DNA from: an uncultured beta proteobacterium | Lineage (GTDB): Bacteria > Pseudomonadota > Gammaproteobacteria > Burkholderiales > SG8-39 | Assembly: GCA_903859155.1 (NCBI GenBank) | Contig: CAIOLO010000115.1 | Span: 19,299-83,298, forward strand | Reading direction: 5' to 3' | DNA length: 64,000 bases | Shown: positions 52,776 through 61,883 of the stretch, in pieces | Position numbering within the stretch: the stretch's first letter is position 1 | Layout: each line of letters opens with the position of its first letter | Program-made: the position numbers and the translations under genes | Notes under the pieces: model-generated | What the model saw: the letters and a program-made list of their open reading frames with translations, nothing else | Database searches by the model: none | Told to the model about the DNA's origin: nothing

Positions 52776-53996
52776 ATGATGAAGTTGGCGATTGCGGTGT
52801 TATTCGCGACTGTGTTATCAAGCGCGGCCCATGCGCAGACCAATGCGGGCCAACAGAAACCCGATGCCGGCCTTCCTTTCACGATGACGCAGGTGGCGAC
52901 CTTTGACCTGCCTTGGCGCATCGCGTTCCTGCCAGACGGCCGCCTGTTGGTGACCGAAAAGGTCGGCCGCGTTATCCTGGTGACCCCGCAAGGCGCCAGG
53001 ACCGAAGTGGGAGGCGTCCCGCCCGTTTATTATCAACGCCAGAACGGCATGCTGGGAGTCTTCCTCTCGCCGCGTTACGCCACTGACCGCAATGTGTATC
53101 TCACCTATGTCGAACCGGGTGATTATGGCGGCGGCTTGGCACTGGGCCGGGGCCGGCTTGTGCTTGACGGCGAGCGGGCCACGCTGGAGGGGTTCCAAGT
53201 GCTGTGGCGCCAGATGCCCAGAGGCAAGGGCGGTCAGGCAGGCGCGCAGATCGCCTTTTCTCCGGACGGCAACTACCTCTTCCTCACTGTGGGCGACCGC
53301 CAGCGCATGACTCCTGCGCAGGATCCCAACCAGCCGGTAGGCAAGATCCTGCGGCTGACGCTGGATGGCAAACCCGCGCCGGGCAATCCAATGGAGGGAA
53401 AAACGGGTGCATCCTCCATTCCCTTGATCGATCCGCCGACCGATACGGACGCGGCCAAGGCTGCTCCAGTGGTCAGTACATATACTTTCCCCACGCCCAA
53501 CTTGACGCCGGCCGAAACCTGGACCACCGGCCACCGCACACCTTACGGTCTCGCCTTCGGTCCCGATGGCCGCCTCTGGGAAGTCGAGCATGGCCCGCGC
53601 GGCGGCGACGAACTGAACCTGATCGAGCGCGGCAAGAATTACGGCTGGCCTCTGGTCGTCTATGGCAAGAACTATAACGGCGTGCCTATCTCCAGTCCTG
53701 ATACGCGGCCCGACCTGACCAAGCCGGTGATCTATTGGGATCCGGTGATCGCGCCAGGCAATATCATGTTCTACAAGGGCAGTGCCTTCCCGCAATGGGT
53801 TGGAAATGCCTTGGTCAGCGGCCTGGTCTCCCAGACGCTCGTGCGCGTCACGTTTAACAGCCAAGGCGGCGCCACCGCGGCCCAGCGCTGGAACATTGGC
53901 AAACGCGTTCGCGATATCGAAGAGGCGCCGGACGGCTCGCTTTGGATGTTGGAAGACGCCAATCCCGGCGGTCTGTTCCACCTCACGCCGAAATAG
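52776..53996 (+). CDS. PQQ-dependent sugar dehydrogenase (Asd/YliI-like), exported
   Basis: A 406-residue secreted beta-propeller enzyme. Signal peptide about residues 1-20 ('LSSAAHAQ'). The aldose/sorbosone dehydrogenase motifs are present: 'LPWRIAFLPDGRLLVTEKVGRV', 'GMLGVFLSPRYATDRNVYLTY', 'GHRTPYGLAFGPDGRLWEVEHGPRGGDELNLIERGKNYGWP', spread over three strands, and 'GLVSQTLVRVTF'. It oxidises aldoses in the periplasm using PQQ; no pqq biosynthesis gene is in the window. The start is the first of two ATGs (52776, 52779). The gene is flanked by unrelated genes and an AT-rich gap. Confidence 0.88.
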   Translation: MMKLAIAVLFATVLSSAAHAQTNAGQQKPDAGLPFTMTQVATFDLPWRIAFLPDGRLLVTEKVGRVILVTPQGARTEVGGVPPVYYQRQNGMLGVFLSPRYATDRNVYLTYVEPGDYGGGLALGRGRLVLDGERATLEGFQVLWRQMPRGKGGQAGAQIAFSPDGNYLFLTVGDRQRMTPAQDPNQPVGKILRLTLDGKPAPGNPMEGKTGASSIPLIDPPTDTDAAKAAPVVSTYTFPTPNLTPAETWTTGHRTPYGLAFGPDGRLWEVEHGPRGGDELNLIERGKNYGWPLVVYGKNYNGVPISSPDTRPDLTKPVIYWDPVIAPGNIMFYKGSAFPQWVGNALVSGLVSQTLVRVTFNSQGGATAAQRWNIGKRVRDIEEAPDGSLWMLEDANPGGLFHLTPK

Positions 53997-54082
53997 TTCG
54001 ACCGAACAGCGCAAGGAAAATACTGGGGCGAATCGTCCAGGGCTGCTCCTCTACCTGGATTGACTGGGATAACCGCCGTTGT

Positions 54083-55132
54083 TCACTGGTTCCCGAGCCG
54101 GTAGATTTTTTCCGCGTTGCCGTGCCCAATCGCCTCGGCTAGTTCAGGAGGCATCTGAGCCAGCGTCGCGCGGTAATTCTCCAACGTTTCTTCATTGGGC
54201 CCGCGCTGAACTCCAGATCCCGGAGAGTGAAAAAAATCCGTTCCTATGACAAACCGATCAGGAAAATCGCGAAGCAGCGCGAGCCAGAATGGTTTCAGCT
54301 TCTTGCCCGGGTCGAGCGCGATGAAGGGCGGTGGTGCGGTCGCGCCCAGTCGCAAGCTCATGAACAGGTTCGGGTTCCGGGAGAGCATTTCGCGCTGAAT
54401 TTGGGGCGTTCGCGTTCCCAGGGGGTCGGTGCCGGAATGCGCCCATACAATCCTGGCGCCGCGGTTATGAGCCAGCAAGCGCTCGAAGGCGGCCATATTG
54501 GCTTTTAACACAGCCGGATTCGTCTGGTTGAAAACCGGTCTGTCCGGGAGGTTCATGTCTTCTGGCACAAGGTCCAGGTGGAGGTCCATCGGAATGTTTT
54601 TTTCCGCGGCGATGTCGGCGAGCAACATCAGCAGGGGATGATCGGGCGGCGTCCATTCGTAGGGATGCCGCGGGCCCATGGGCCGCAGGGACAAGTGGTG
54701 CAGCGCAATTTCACCGAAGACCACGGCTCCGGCAGCGGCGATCTGCTCAGCACGTGTCCGAAACGCCTTTTTGACGTCATCGGTGACGGTATCCGGCGCG
54801 CTCGTTTGGATCATCGCGTTCAAGCTACCGCCGCCACCTCCCAGAAGAATGCGGCCCGCATACGCCTGTTTGGCAAAGCCATAGGACTCGATTTCGTAGG
54901 CTCCGGGCGTGCCGGTAGCCATGGGTGGAGGCATGATTATGATTCGACGGATGCCGGATTGATCCATCCGGCCGAGAGCAGCCTCGAGAGAGCTGCGGAA
55001 ATCCGTGCCGCGCCTCCCGCCGTTTTCGATATGGCCATGCGTATCGATGATGACCGGCAACTGCGCCAAACCGGGCGGCGCGGCGAGCGCGCCCAAGCCG
55101 ATCGCGATAATTAGTTTGCAAACTATATTCAA
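54083..55132 (-). CDS. exported amidohydrolase family 2 protein
   Basis: A 349-residue TIM-barrel hydrolase with a signal peptide (about 1-23, 'GALAAPPGLAQ'). Metal-ligand motifs: 'IDTHGHIENG' (H-x-H), 'MDLHLDLV', 'IVWAHSGTDP' and the distal Asp in 'FVIGTDFFHS'. The family cleaves lactones or amides or decarboxylates acids; an exported member would act on periplasmic substrates. The start appears to be TTG 55132 behind a GGGGGGTGAA ribosome site, since no in-frame ATG opens the signal peptide. Neighbours are unrelated. Confidence 0.78.
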   Translation of the reverse strand: MNIVCKLIIAIGLGALAAPPGLAQLPVIIDTHGHIENGGRRGTDFRSSLEAALGRMDQSGIRRIIIMPPPMATGTPGAYEIESYGFAKQAYAGRILLGGGGGSLNAMIQTSAPDTVTDDVKKAFRTRAEQIAAAGAVVFGEIALHHLSLRPMGPRHPYEWTPPDHPLLMLLADIAAEKNIPMDLHLDLVPEDMNLPDRPVFNQTNPAVLKANMAAFERLLAHNRGARIVWAHSGTDPLGTRTPQIQREMLSRNPNLFMSLRLGATAPPPFIALDPGKKLKPFWLALLRDFPDRFVIGTDFFHSPGSGVQRGPNEETLENYRATLAQMPPELAEAIGHGNAEKIYRLGNQ

Positions 55133-55327
55133 TTCACCCCCCCGATTGGGCGCTCAGTATGAACGCTTGTCCCAATGATAGTTGGCGGGCGAATCAAAAA
55201 ATCGTAAGGCAGGAGCAGGGTGACGATCAATCGTCAATTCAAAATATAACGGCGAGGGGTGCGGTCATTGGCTTCCCCCCATACCGGCCCTTGGTACCCG
55301 GCCCTCAAGCCAGGCGCGACAGCCCTG

Positions 55328-56819
55328 CTATTCCGGCAAACCTGCCTTGCGCGCTGCGGGAAGATATTTCTTTTCAAACCATTCCTTGTATGCCGCAGGG
55401 TATGACGATTGTGGTTTCCTGAGTTCGGTCAACTTGAAGTTGGGGTCGGCTTCGCGCAGGTCCGCCACCGCCGCGCCGGCTTTGAGGTTGTCTCCTTTGA
55501 GGGCGTGCGCCATTGCCAGCATATAGCTCGGTGACGCGCCGATTCGCTTCGAGTCCCCTATGTGACCATTCGATAGTGGCATCATTGTCGCCTTGCGCGA
55601 AATGCGCGCGGGCCATGGTGAGCAAAACCTGCTCAGAGGGATGCTTTGGGTCCAAGTCGATGGCTTGCGTTAGCAGCTCGAGAGCCCGTTTGGGCTCTCC
55701 GCTTAAAAGCAGCGAAGCCGCCACAAAGTTGTAGGCGATTGGATTTTTCGGCTGAAGAGAAAGCCAGGTCTCGGAAGCGCGTCGAGATCCGGCGTAGTCG
55801 TCATGGTAAGAGGCATACAGCGCAATGAGGGGATAGATCTCCGGATCACTGGAATCGAGTTCCTTGGCTTTCAAAACGAGATCGTGCGCCTCCCCGAAAT
55901 TCTTCTCCCTCAACTCCGGTGCCAACTGGCGCCTAAAATTGAAAGCCGGAAGCATCAGGGACCGGGCCAGACCAACAATTGCGCCGGCGTTGTTCGGGTC
56001 GAGCGCCAGCACCTGGCGATACCAATCCTCCATCTGTTGAAGATTCTTAATCGACTGAGGCTGTAGAAACAACGCTCTGGCGCGCAACATCAGGTCAGCC
56101 ACCTTCGGGCTGCTCTTGCGTGTCTCGCTCTCACGGACCGCCATCACTACGATTTCGCGGCCGATGGTGTTGACGATGCGGGTGGTGACGTGGTCTTGCA
56201 GTGCAAACAGATTGGTGAGCTCGCCGTCAAAGCTTTCGCTCCACAGTTGCGCGCCTGTCTGCGTATCCGCGAGCTGAGCGCCGATACGGATTTTTTCACC
56301 ACTGCTAAGCACGCTGCCCTGCAACACGAAGCGCACACCGGCGTCCTTGCCCACTTGCTGCACAGTGGCCGTCTTGTCTTTGTAGGCATACGCGGTGGCT
56401 GTCGGGATGATGAATGCATCGCGAATGCGCGACAAATCCGAGGTGATGCTGGTGGTGAGCGCATCAGCAATATAGGCCTTTTGCGGATCGCCGCTTTGAT
56501 TGGCGAAGGGCAGCACAAGGATGGACAGGGCAGAGGCATTTGACGCGGCCACTTTGCCGGTCGACGCCGGCACGTTTTCCTTGACTGTTCGATAGGTGGT
56601 CCAGTAGCCGGCCAGGCCGCTGAGCACGGCGCCTCCAGCCGCAAGCGAGGCGATGACGGTCTTGACGTGCTTGAATTTTCCAAACAGCTTTGCAAATCGG
56701 CCCTGGCCGGTTACCGAATCAAGCTGCGATGTCGTCGCGGGTTCGGTCGACTCAGTCACGTCGTTGCCCATCCTCATCTCAAGAATTCGCAAAGGCTTGC
56801 CTTCAGGCAGACGCTGCAT
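55328..56819 (-). pseudogene. TolB-like/TPR protein, frameshifted, cyclase domain absent
   Basis: The first frame (56819 downwards) encodes a membrane anchor (about residues 50-75), a TolB-like domain ('SILVLPFANQSGDPQKAYIA', 'GVRFVLQGSVLSSGEKIRIG', 'TGAQLWSESFDGELTNLFAL') and TPR repeats. Family-like sequence ends near 55545 after 'EWSHRGLEANRR' and resumes in the +1 frame with 'IGASPSYMLAMAHALKGDN', ending at 55328. A small insertion or deletion (or sequencing error) broke the gene. This TolB-TPR part usually follows a class III adenylate/guanylate cyclase domain, which is missing here. ATG 56768 after GATGAGG is another possible start. Confidence 0.75.
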
Positions 56820-57093
56820 GAAGGATGCGAAAGCCGTCGGCGCGGTATTGTATCCGAGGATAACTGGCCCTCGAACCTGCCATTCAGAGAGCGGATTGAG
56901 GCTTCAGTTGGGCGTCCGTTGATGGCAGAACTGAGCCTCAAAGTGTGTGATGCAGAAAAATTGAGATAATCCACCTTGCGCGGAGCGTGGAGTTTTTTTG
57001 TGCGAATTCGCATACGCGATTGCGGCACGGTAGCGGGCCATCCGATTTGTGGCCGAAATGATTCGTTTATCCATCAAACTGTTGGGGAAATTT

Positions 57094-57879
57094 ATGATCT
57101 TCTGTCGCTTTCGCAAGGATGCCTCGGTTTCATACGGCATCGTCGAGGACGACCGCGTCCGGACGATTGACGGCGACCCGTTCAACGGCTACAAGACTTC
57201 CTCCACTGTGCAGGCCCTTGAGGGCCTCGAACTGCTGGTGCCGGTCGTGCCGCCGACCTTCTATGCCATCGGCTCCAACTACCACAACCACATTGTCGGG
57301 ATAGCCAAGGACCGGGGCCGCGAGCCGAAGTTCTACGACACCCCGCGCGTGGGTTACCGGGCCAACAGTGCGCTGGTGCCGAGCGGGGCCGACATCGTCA
57401 AGCCTGTCGATTCGGGCCCGCGGTTCGAGTACGAGGGCGAGATCGTCGCGGTGATTGGTAAGACGATCCGCAACGTGGATGCGAATCAGGCCAAGGAAGC
57501 GATCCTCGGGTGGACCATTGGCAACGACGTGAGCGAACGCGACTGGCAGGCGAAGGATCCGACCAACATCCGCGGCAAGAACTGCGACACGTTCAAACCG
57601 ATGGGGCCGTACCTCGTCACTGGCGTCGACATCCGCGACATGACCACGAACGTGCGCCTGAATGGCAAGCTGATGCATTCCTTCCCTACCGCCAACATGC
57701 TGTTCAGCCCCGGGGAAGTGATCAGCTCGATCTCGCGCTACAACACGCTTTCGCCGGGTGACGTGGTCTGGCTGGGCACCGACGAGGTGCCCCAGAAGAT
57801 GAAGCCGGGCGATGTGGTCGAGATCGAGATCACGGGCCTCGGGGTGCTGCGCAACCGGGTCGTGGCAGAGGCGGGGTGA
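57094..57879 (+). CDS. fumarylacetoacetate hydrolase (FAH) family protein
   Basis: A 261-residue FAH-fold enzyme. Metal ligands appear as 'RFEYEGEIVAVIGK' (E-x-E) and the Asp of 'GWTIGNDVSERDWQ', with the lid 'AIGSNYHNHI' and C-terminal 'GDVVEIEITGLGVLRNRV'. Members hydrolyse or decarboxylate beta-keto or 2-hydroxy-dienoate acids, late steps of aromatic breakdown. GGGGAA precedes ATG 57094; upstream in-frame ATGs are less family-like. The next gene, an amidohydrolase, starts five bases after its stop, so the two are one operon. A C-terminal piece of a second FAH gene lies at 60757-60896. Confidence 0.9.
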   Translation: MIFCRFRKDASVSYGIVEDDRVRTIDGDPFNGYKTSSTVQALEGLELLVPVVPPTFYAIGSNYHNHIVGIAKDRGREPKFYDTPRVGYRANSALVPSGADIVKPVDSGPRFEYEGEIVAVIGKTIRNVDANQAKEAILGWTIGNDVSERDWQAKDPTNIRGKNCDTFKPMGPYLVTGVDIRDMTTNVRLNGKLMHSFPTANMLFSPGEVISSISRYNTLSPGDVVWLGTDEVPQKMKPGDVVEIEITGLGVLRNRVVAEAG

Positions 57880-57884
57880 GCGGG

Positions 57885-58718
57885 ATGCTGATCCTTGATT
57901 CCCAGGTGCATGTCTGGCCCGCGCACCGGTCCGAGCGACCGCTCGGGCTGGCGGGCCGCGACCGTCCGCCCTACCTCTACGAGACCCTGCTCGCCGAAAT
58001 GGACCGTGCGGCGGTCGACCGGGCCATTCTGGTGCCGCCCACGTACGACGGCGACCGCAACGACTACGCCCTCGAGGCGGCCCGCGCGCACCCGGATCGG
58101 TTCGCGGTCATGGGGCGTGTATCGCTTGAAAAAGGCCGTGACGGCTGTGGCCGCGACGCGCTCGCCGCCTGGACCGCACAGCCCGGCATGTTGGGCGTGC
58201 GGCTCACTTTCCACCGCACCGAGGACCGACCCTGGCTGACCGACGGCACCGCGGACTGGTTCTGGCCCGAGGCAGAGAAGCACGGAATTCCTGTGATGGT
58301 TCACGCCCCGGAGCAGGTCGCCGAGATGGGGCGTGTGGCCCGTCGGTATCCGGGGCTGACGATCATTTATGACCACATGGCCTTCGGCCGCGACACCATG
58401 GACCAGCGCACCCTTGAGCGGGTAAAGGAATTGGTTGCGCTCGCGGCGTTCCCGAACGTCTGCGTCAAGGTCTCGGCGCTGCCGTGCAACACCACCGACC
58501 CGTACCCGTTCAGGAACCTGGACGAACCAATCCGCCGGGTGATTGACGCGTTCGGACCTCGACGTTCGTTCTGGGGCAGCGACATTACCCGCATCCCCGC
58601 GCCGGTGACATATCGCCAAGTGGTTACCCATTTCACCGATGAACTCGGCTTCCTTTCCGAGGGCGACCTTGAATGGATAATGGGCAAGGGCCTTGCGGCC
58701 CGGCTCAACTGGAAATGA
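57885..58718 (+). CDS. amidohydrolase family 2 (lactonase/decarboxylase-like)
   Basis: A 277-residue TIM-barrel enzyme with 'ILDSQVHVWPAH' (H-x-W variant of the first ligands: Q-V-H-V-W), 'GVRLTFHR', 'IPVMVHAPEQV', 'TIIYDHMAFG' and 'RSFWGSDITRIPAPVTYRQ'. The pattern is that of 4-sulfomuconolactonase or 2-pyrone-4,6-dicarboxylate lactonase relatives. A GTG at 57876 overlapping the FAH stop is an alternative start. Together with FAH and the Bug protein it suggests hydrolysis of a lactone or cyclic acid. The Bug gene follows after 18 bases. Confidence 0.85.
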   Translation: MLILDSQVHVWPAHRSERPLGLAGRDRPPYLYETLLAEMDRAAVDRAILVPPTYDGDRNDYALEAARAHPDRFAVMGRVSLEKGRDGCGRDALAAWTAQPGMLGVRLTFHRTEDRPWLTDGTADWFWPEAEKHGIPVMVHAPEQVAEMGRVARRYPGLTIIYDHMAFGRDTMDQRTLERVKELVALAAFPNVCVKVSALPCNTTDPYPFRNLDEPIRRVIDAFGPRRSFWGSDITRIPAPVTYRQVVTHFTDELGFLSEGDLEWIMGKGLAARLNWK

Positions 58719-58736
58719 CATACAGAGAAAGCAGAC

Positions 58737-59708
58737 ATGATCAATCAGAATAAAAAACGTTTCGCAGTACTTGTCCTGTCCACCGTCATGTGTTGGGTGT
58801 CGGCTGCCCAGGCGCAGCCGGCCCGGCCGATCCGCATCGTCTCCCCGTTCGCGACCGCTTCGGTGTCCGACCTGACCTTGCGCCTGTTGGCCGAGCGCCT
58901 GGGGCCCAGGCTTAATACCTCGGTGATTATCGAGAACCAGCCCACTGGAGGCGGCATCGCCGCCGCCCGCGCGGTGCTGACAGCCCCGACGGACGGCAAC
59001 ACCCTTGCGCTGCTCTCGAACGCCTCAGCGGTCAGCGTGACGACGTTCAAGAAATTGCCCTACGACCCGGTTAACGACTTCGTGCCGGTTGCCGGTATCA
59101 GCCAGTTCGCCTACATCATCTTGAGCAATGACCAGGAGGGCAGCCGCAGCTTCCGCGAGTTCCTCGACATGGCGCGGACCAAGCCGGGGGTGCTGAACGT
59201 CGGCACGGCGGCGCCGGGAACCACGCCCCACCTGATCGCGCTGCTGCTCAAGAAGGAAGCCGGCATCGATTTCGCCATCATCCCGTTCAAGGGCGCGGCC
59301 GACCTCTCGGTGGCGCTCATGCGTAAAGACGTCCATGTGTTCATCAATGCCTACGGGGCGGTGCGCGAGAACCTGCGACAGAAGCAGATGCGGGCGATTG
59401 CGACCACCTCGTCGGAACGCTCCAAGCTGCTGCCCGAGGTGCCGACCATCCAGGAAACCGGCGTGCGCGGATTTGACGTGAGTTCCTGGAACGGCCTGTT
59501 CGCGCCCAATGGCTCGCCTGCGCCGTACCTCGCCCGGATCGGCCAGGAGTTGCATGCGACGCTAGTCCAGCCGGAGGTCAACAGGAAGCTGCTCGATCTC
59601 GGCATTGAAGTCTGGCCGAGCAACGCCGCGGAACTCGGTGCCAAGATGCGGGCCGAGGTCGCCCGCTGGGGCCAGATCGTCAAGGATGCCGGCCTGGAGA
59701 CAAACTAG
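58737..59708 (+). CDS. Bug/TctC-family periplasmic solute-binding protein (orphan 4)
   Basis: A 323-residue secreted binder with a signal peptide (about 1-26, 'WVSAAQAQ'), then 'ARPIRIVSPFATASVSDLTLR', where the usual P-P-G-G is replaced by 'PFATAS', a marked change at the ligand loop, while the Asp after it is kept. 'LNTSVIIENQPTGGGIAAAR' and 'IPFKGAADLSVALMRKDVHVF' are family-like. It probably delivers the compound handled by the FAH and amidohydrolase enzymes. A hairpin at 59719-59743 follows. Confidence 0.88.
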   Translation: MINQNKKRFAVLVLSTVMCWVSAAQAQPARPIRIVSPFATASVSDLTLRLLAERLGPRLNTSVIIENQPTGGGIAAARAVLTAPTDGNTLALLSNASAVSVTTFKKLPYDPVNDFVPVAGISQFAYIILSNDQEGSRSFREFLDMARTKPGVLNVGTAAPGTTPHLIALLLKKEAGIDFAIIPFKGAADLSVALMRKDVHVFINAYGAVRENLRQKQMRAIATTSSERSKLLPEVPTIQETGVRGFDVSSWNGLFAPNGSPAPYLARIGQELHATLVQPEVNRKLLDLGIEVWPSNAAELGAKMRAEVARWGQIVKDAGLETN

Positions 59709-59718
59709 TTGGATTGCT

Positions 59719-59743
59719 TTGCTTGCTGCGTGGCAGCAAGCAA
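59719..59743 (+). terminator. terminator-like hairpin after Bug orphan 4
   Basis: A perfect 11-pair stem TTGCTTGCTGC / GCAGCAAGCAA with loop GTG lies 10 bases after the stop. No T run follows, so it may be a weak terminator or RNA-stabilising hairpin that separates the Bug gene from the alpha/beta hydrolase. Confidence 0.6.
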
Positions 59744-59887
59744 TCAGAGCGCGGATTTGTTTCAGATACAATTCACCGGTTGAATCTGCGCCGAAGACGC
59801 ACGCTGGTCGGCCCTCATCAAAGCATTGGGCAGCAAGCCCGATTGATTGCGACGAAACGTCAATTCCATGAACACGTTGGAGGGAAT

Positions 59888-60754
59888 GTGGGACAGTTCA
59901 CGTCGATAAACGGCCTCAAGGTGCATTACCAGATCACCGGATCGGGGCCATGCCTGCTGACGTTTGCTCCAGGCGGATTCGGTTCGGTCATGTCCAAGTG
60001 GACGGCAGAAGGCGGCAACTACGCCTGGAAGCAGATGGATGGTCTAGTGGCCCTGTCGAAACACTTCACGACTATCGCCTACGACCGGCGTGAAGCGGGA
60101 CTGTCGGGCGGGCGCATCGAACCGCTCAGCTGGGACCTGTATTGCGAAGAGGCCATGGGCATGCTGAAGCTGTTGGGGCATTCGCAGGCCTACGTGCTGG
60201 GCAGTTGCATGGGGGCCTCGGTGGCGCTTGCGTTCGCGGCGAGGCATCCGAAATCCTGCACGGGACTGCTGCTTCACTGGCCAGTGGGCGGGTACCAGTG
60301 GATCATGCGTGCCCACGGTTTCTTCCAGCGCCATTTCGATTTCGTGGCGGCCAACGGACTCGCAGGCGTTGTCGCTCGCGCGAAAGACAAGGGCAAGAAC
60401 TTCTGGACCGATCCCGAATCCGGCCCGTGGGCGGGTCCGCTGTCCTGGGACGCTGAGTTTCAGGATCAGTTTGCCAGGCAGGATGTGTCGTGTTACCTGG
60501 AAATCTGCCGGCAGAGCCGTGACAACTTGTTCAATGACACCATGCCCTCTGGAGCGAGCGGAGCCGAACTCATGAAGATGGACGTGCCAGCGATCATCAT
60601 GTCGGGAGCGGATTCGCGGCATACGCGCTCTGCCTCCTGGACGCTCAAGGAACTCATGCCCAAAGCGGAATTGTGGGATGTGTTTCCACCCGACCAGAAC
60701 GGCGAGAACACCTTGGCGGAACTGGTGCGGATCAAGACCCTGGCTCCATGTTGA
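59888..60754 (+). CDS. alpha/beta hydrolase with cysteine at the nucleophile position
   Basis: A 288-residue alpha/beta hydrolase from GTG 59888, with GGAGGGAAT directly upstream. 'TGSGPCLLTFAPGG' is the oxyanion strand region and 'YVLGSCMGASVALAF' the nucleophile elbow, with Cys107 in the place of the usual Ser (G-S-C-M-G), as in dienelactone hydrolases. The acid may lie in 'IIMSGADSRH'. Near the end the usual catalytic His region reads 'FPPDQNGENTLAEL' and I see no matching His, so the 3' end may be altered. Directly after the stop comes the tail of a FAH gene (60757-60896), which suggests a rearrangement. Confidence 0.78.
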   Translation: MGQFTSINGLKVHYQITGSGPCLLTFAPGGFGSVMSKWTAEGGNYAWKQMDGLVALSKHFTTIAYDRREAGLSGGRIEPLSWDLYCEEAMGMLKLLGHSQAYVLGSCMGASVALAFAARHPKSCTGLLLHWPVGGYQWIMRAHGFFQRHFDFVAANGLAGVVARAKDKGKNFWTDPESGPWAGPLSWDAEFQDQFARQDVSCYLEICRQSRDNLFNDTMPSGASGAELMKMDVPAIIMSGADSRHTRSASWTLKELMPKAELWDVFPPDQNGENTLAELVRIKTLAPC

Positions 60755-60756
60755 GC

Positions 60757-60896
60757 GCATAGTCTGGCCCGGCACCGATGAAGCGCCGCTCAACCTGAAG
60801 CCCGGCGACAGCATCGAGATCGATATCAGTGGCATCGGCTCGATGCGCAATCGCGTGCTCGGGGAAGACCTAGTTCAGGAAAGAGTGGAGAACCGA
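60757..60896 (+). pseudogene. C-terminal fragment of a FAH-family gene
   Basis: The frame reads 'IVWPGTDEAPLNLKPGDSIE' and 'IDISGIGSMRNRVLGEDLVQ', matching the end of the FAH gene at 57094-57879 ('VVWLGTDEVPQKMKPGDVVE', 'IEITGLGVLRNRV'). The N-terminal four fifths are absent. It runs in frame, without a stop, into the next Bug gene and is cut on its left at the alpha/beta hydrolase stop. It is too different from the upstream FAH to be a recent copy, so it is a remnant of another FAH gene. Confidence 0.75.
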
Positions 60897-61883
60897 ATGA
60901 ACCAAAGACTCGCAGTGCTCGTATCCGCGGCATTGATGGCGCTCGCGCCAATGCTGTCTGTGTCGCTTGCCCGGGCACAGGGCTACCCTGAGCGAACCGT
61001 GCGGATCATCGTAAGCCTGCCGCCAGGCGGTACGGGGGACGTTGCCGGACGCATCGTGGCGCAGGCGCTGCAGACGCGAATGGGCCAGTCCTTCGTGGTG
61101 GAGAATCGCGCCGGGGCCGGCGGGCTGATCGGCGTGGAAGTTGCGGCAAAGGCGCCCGGCGACGGCTATACGCTGGTGGTGAGTTCACCCGCTGGCTTCA
61201 CCATCATCCCGGCGCTGAAACCCAAGGTTCCCTACGATCCGCTCAAGGATTTCACGCATATCACGATGCTGGTGCGCAATCCGCTGGTGTTTGCCGTGGT
61301 GCCATCGTTGCCCGTGAACAACATGACCGAATTCGTCGCTTACGCAAAAGCGCGCCCTGGACAGGTGTATTACGGCTCGTCCGGCGTCGGCTCGGTGCTC
61401 CACTTGAGCGTCGAGATGGTGCGCGAGAAGACTGGCGTCGACATCGTGCACGTGCCCTACAAGGGCGGCATCCCGGTGATCCTGGCACTCCTCAGCGGCC
61501 AGATCCAAATGGGTGTTGGCGGTCCGGTTGATATGCCCAAACGCGCGGCCAGCGGGCAGCTGCGCATGATTGGGCAGACCACCGCCAAACGTCATCCGTT
61601 AATTCCCGATGTGCCGACCCTGGCCGAATCGGGTCTGGGCGATGTCGCGGTGACAGGCTGGTTCGGACTGTCGGCTCCTGCGGGACTGCCGCAGGGCATC
61701 GCGGCCCGACTGCACCGGGAAACGATTGCCACGATCTCGGATTCCGCGATGAGGCAGCGGCTCGTGTCACTGGGCTGCGATGCGGCTCCGATGTCGTCCG
61801 AGGAGTTCACCAAATTCATCGCCGACGAAGCGATGCTTTGGAGCAAGACCTTCAAGTCGAGGGGTTTCAATATCGAAGAGTGA
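60897..61883 (+). CDS. Bug/TctC-family periplasmic solute-binding protein (orphan 5)
   Basis: A 328-residue secreted binder. Signal peptide about 1-26 ('MLSVSLARAQG'), then 'YPERTVRIIVSLPPGGTGDVAGR' with the standard P-P-G-G-x-x-D motif, 'GQSFVVENRAGAGGLIGVE' and 'HVPYKGGIPVILALLSGQI'. ATG 60897 with GTGGAG upstream is the start; the open frame before it is the FAH remnant. Its original operon partner was probably the FAH gene now mostly lost. Confidence 0.9.
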   Translation: MNQRLAVLVSAALMALAPMLSVSLARAQGYPERTVRIIVSLPPGGTGDVAGRIVAQALQTRMGQSFVVENRAGAGGLIGVEVAAKAPGDGYTLVVSSPAGFTIIPALKPKVPYDPLKDFTHITMLVRNPLVFAVVPSLPVNNMTEFVAYAKARPGQVYYGSSGVGSVLHLSVEMVREKTGVDIVHVPYKGGIPVILALLSGQIQMGVGGPVDMPKRAASGQLRMIGQTTAKRHPLIPDVPTLAESGLGDVAVTGWFGLSAPAGLPQGIAARLHRETIATISDSAMRQRLVSLGCDAAPMSSEEFTKFIADEAMLWSKTFKSRGFNIEE

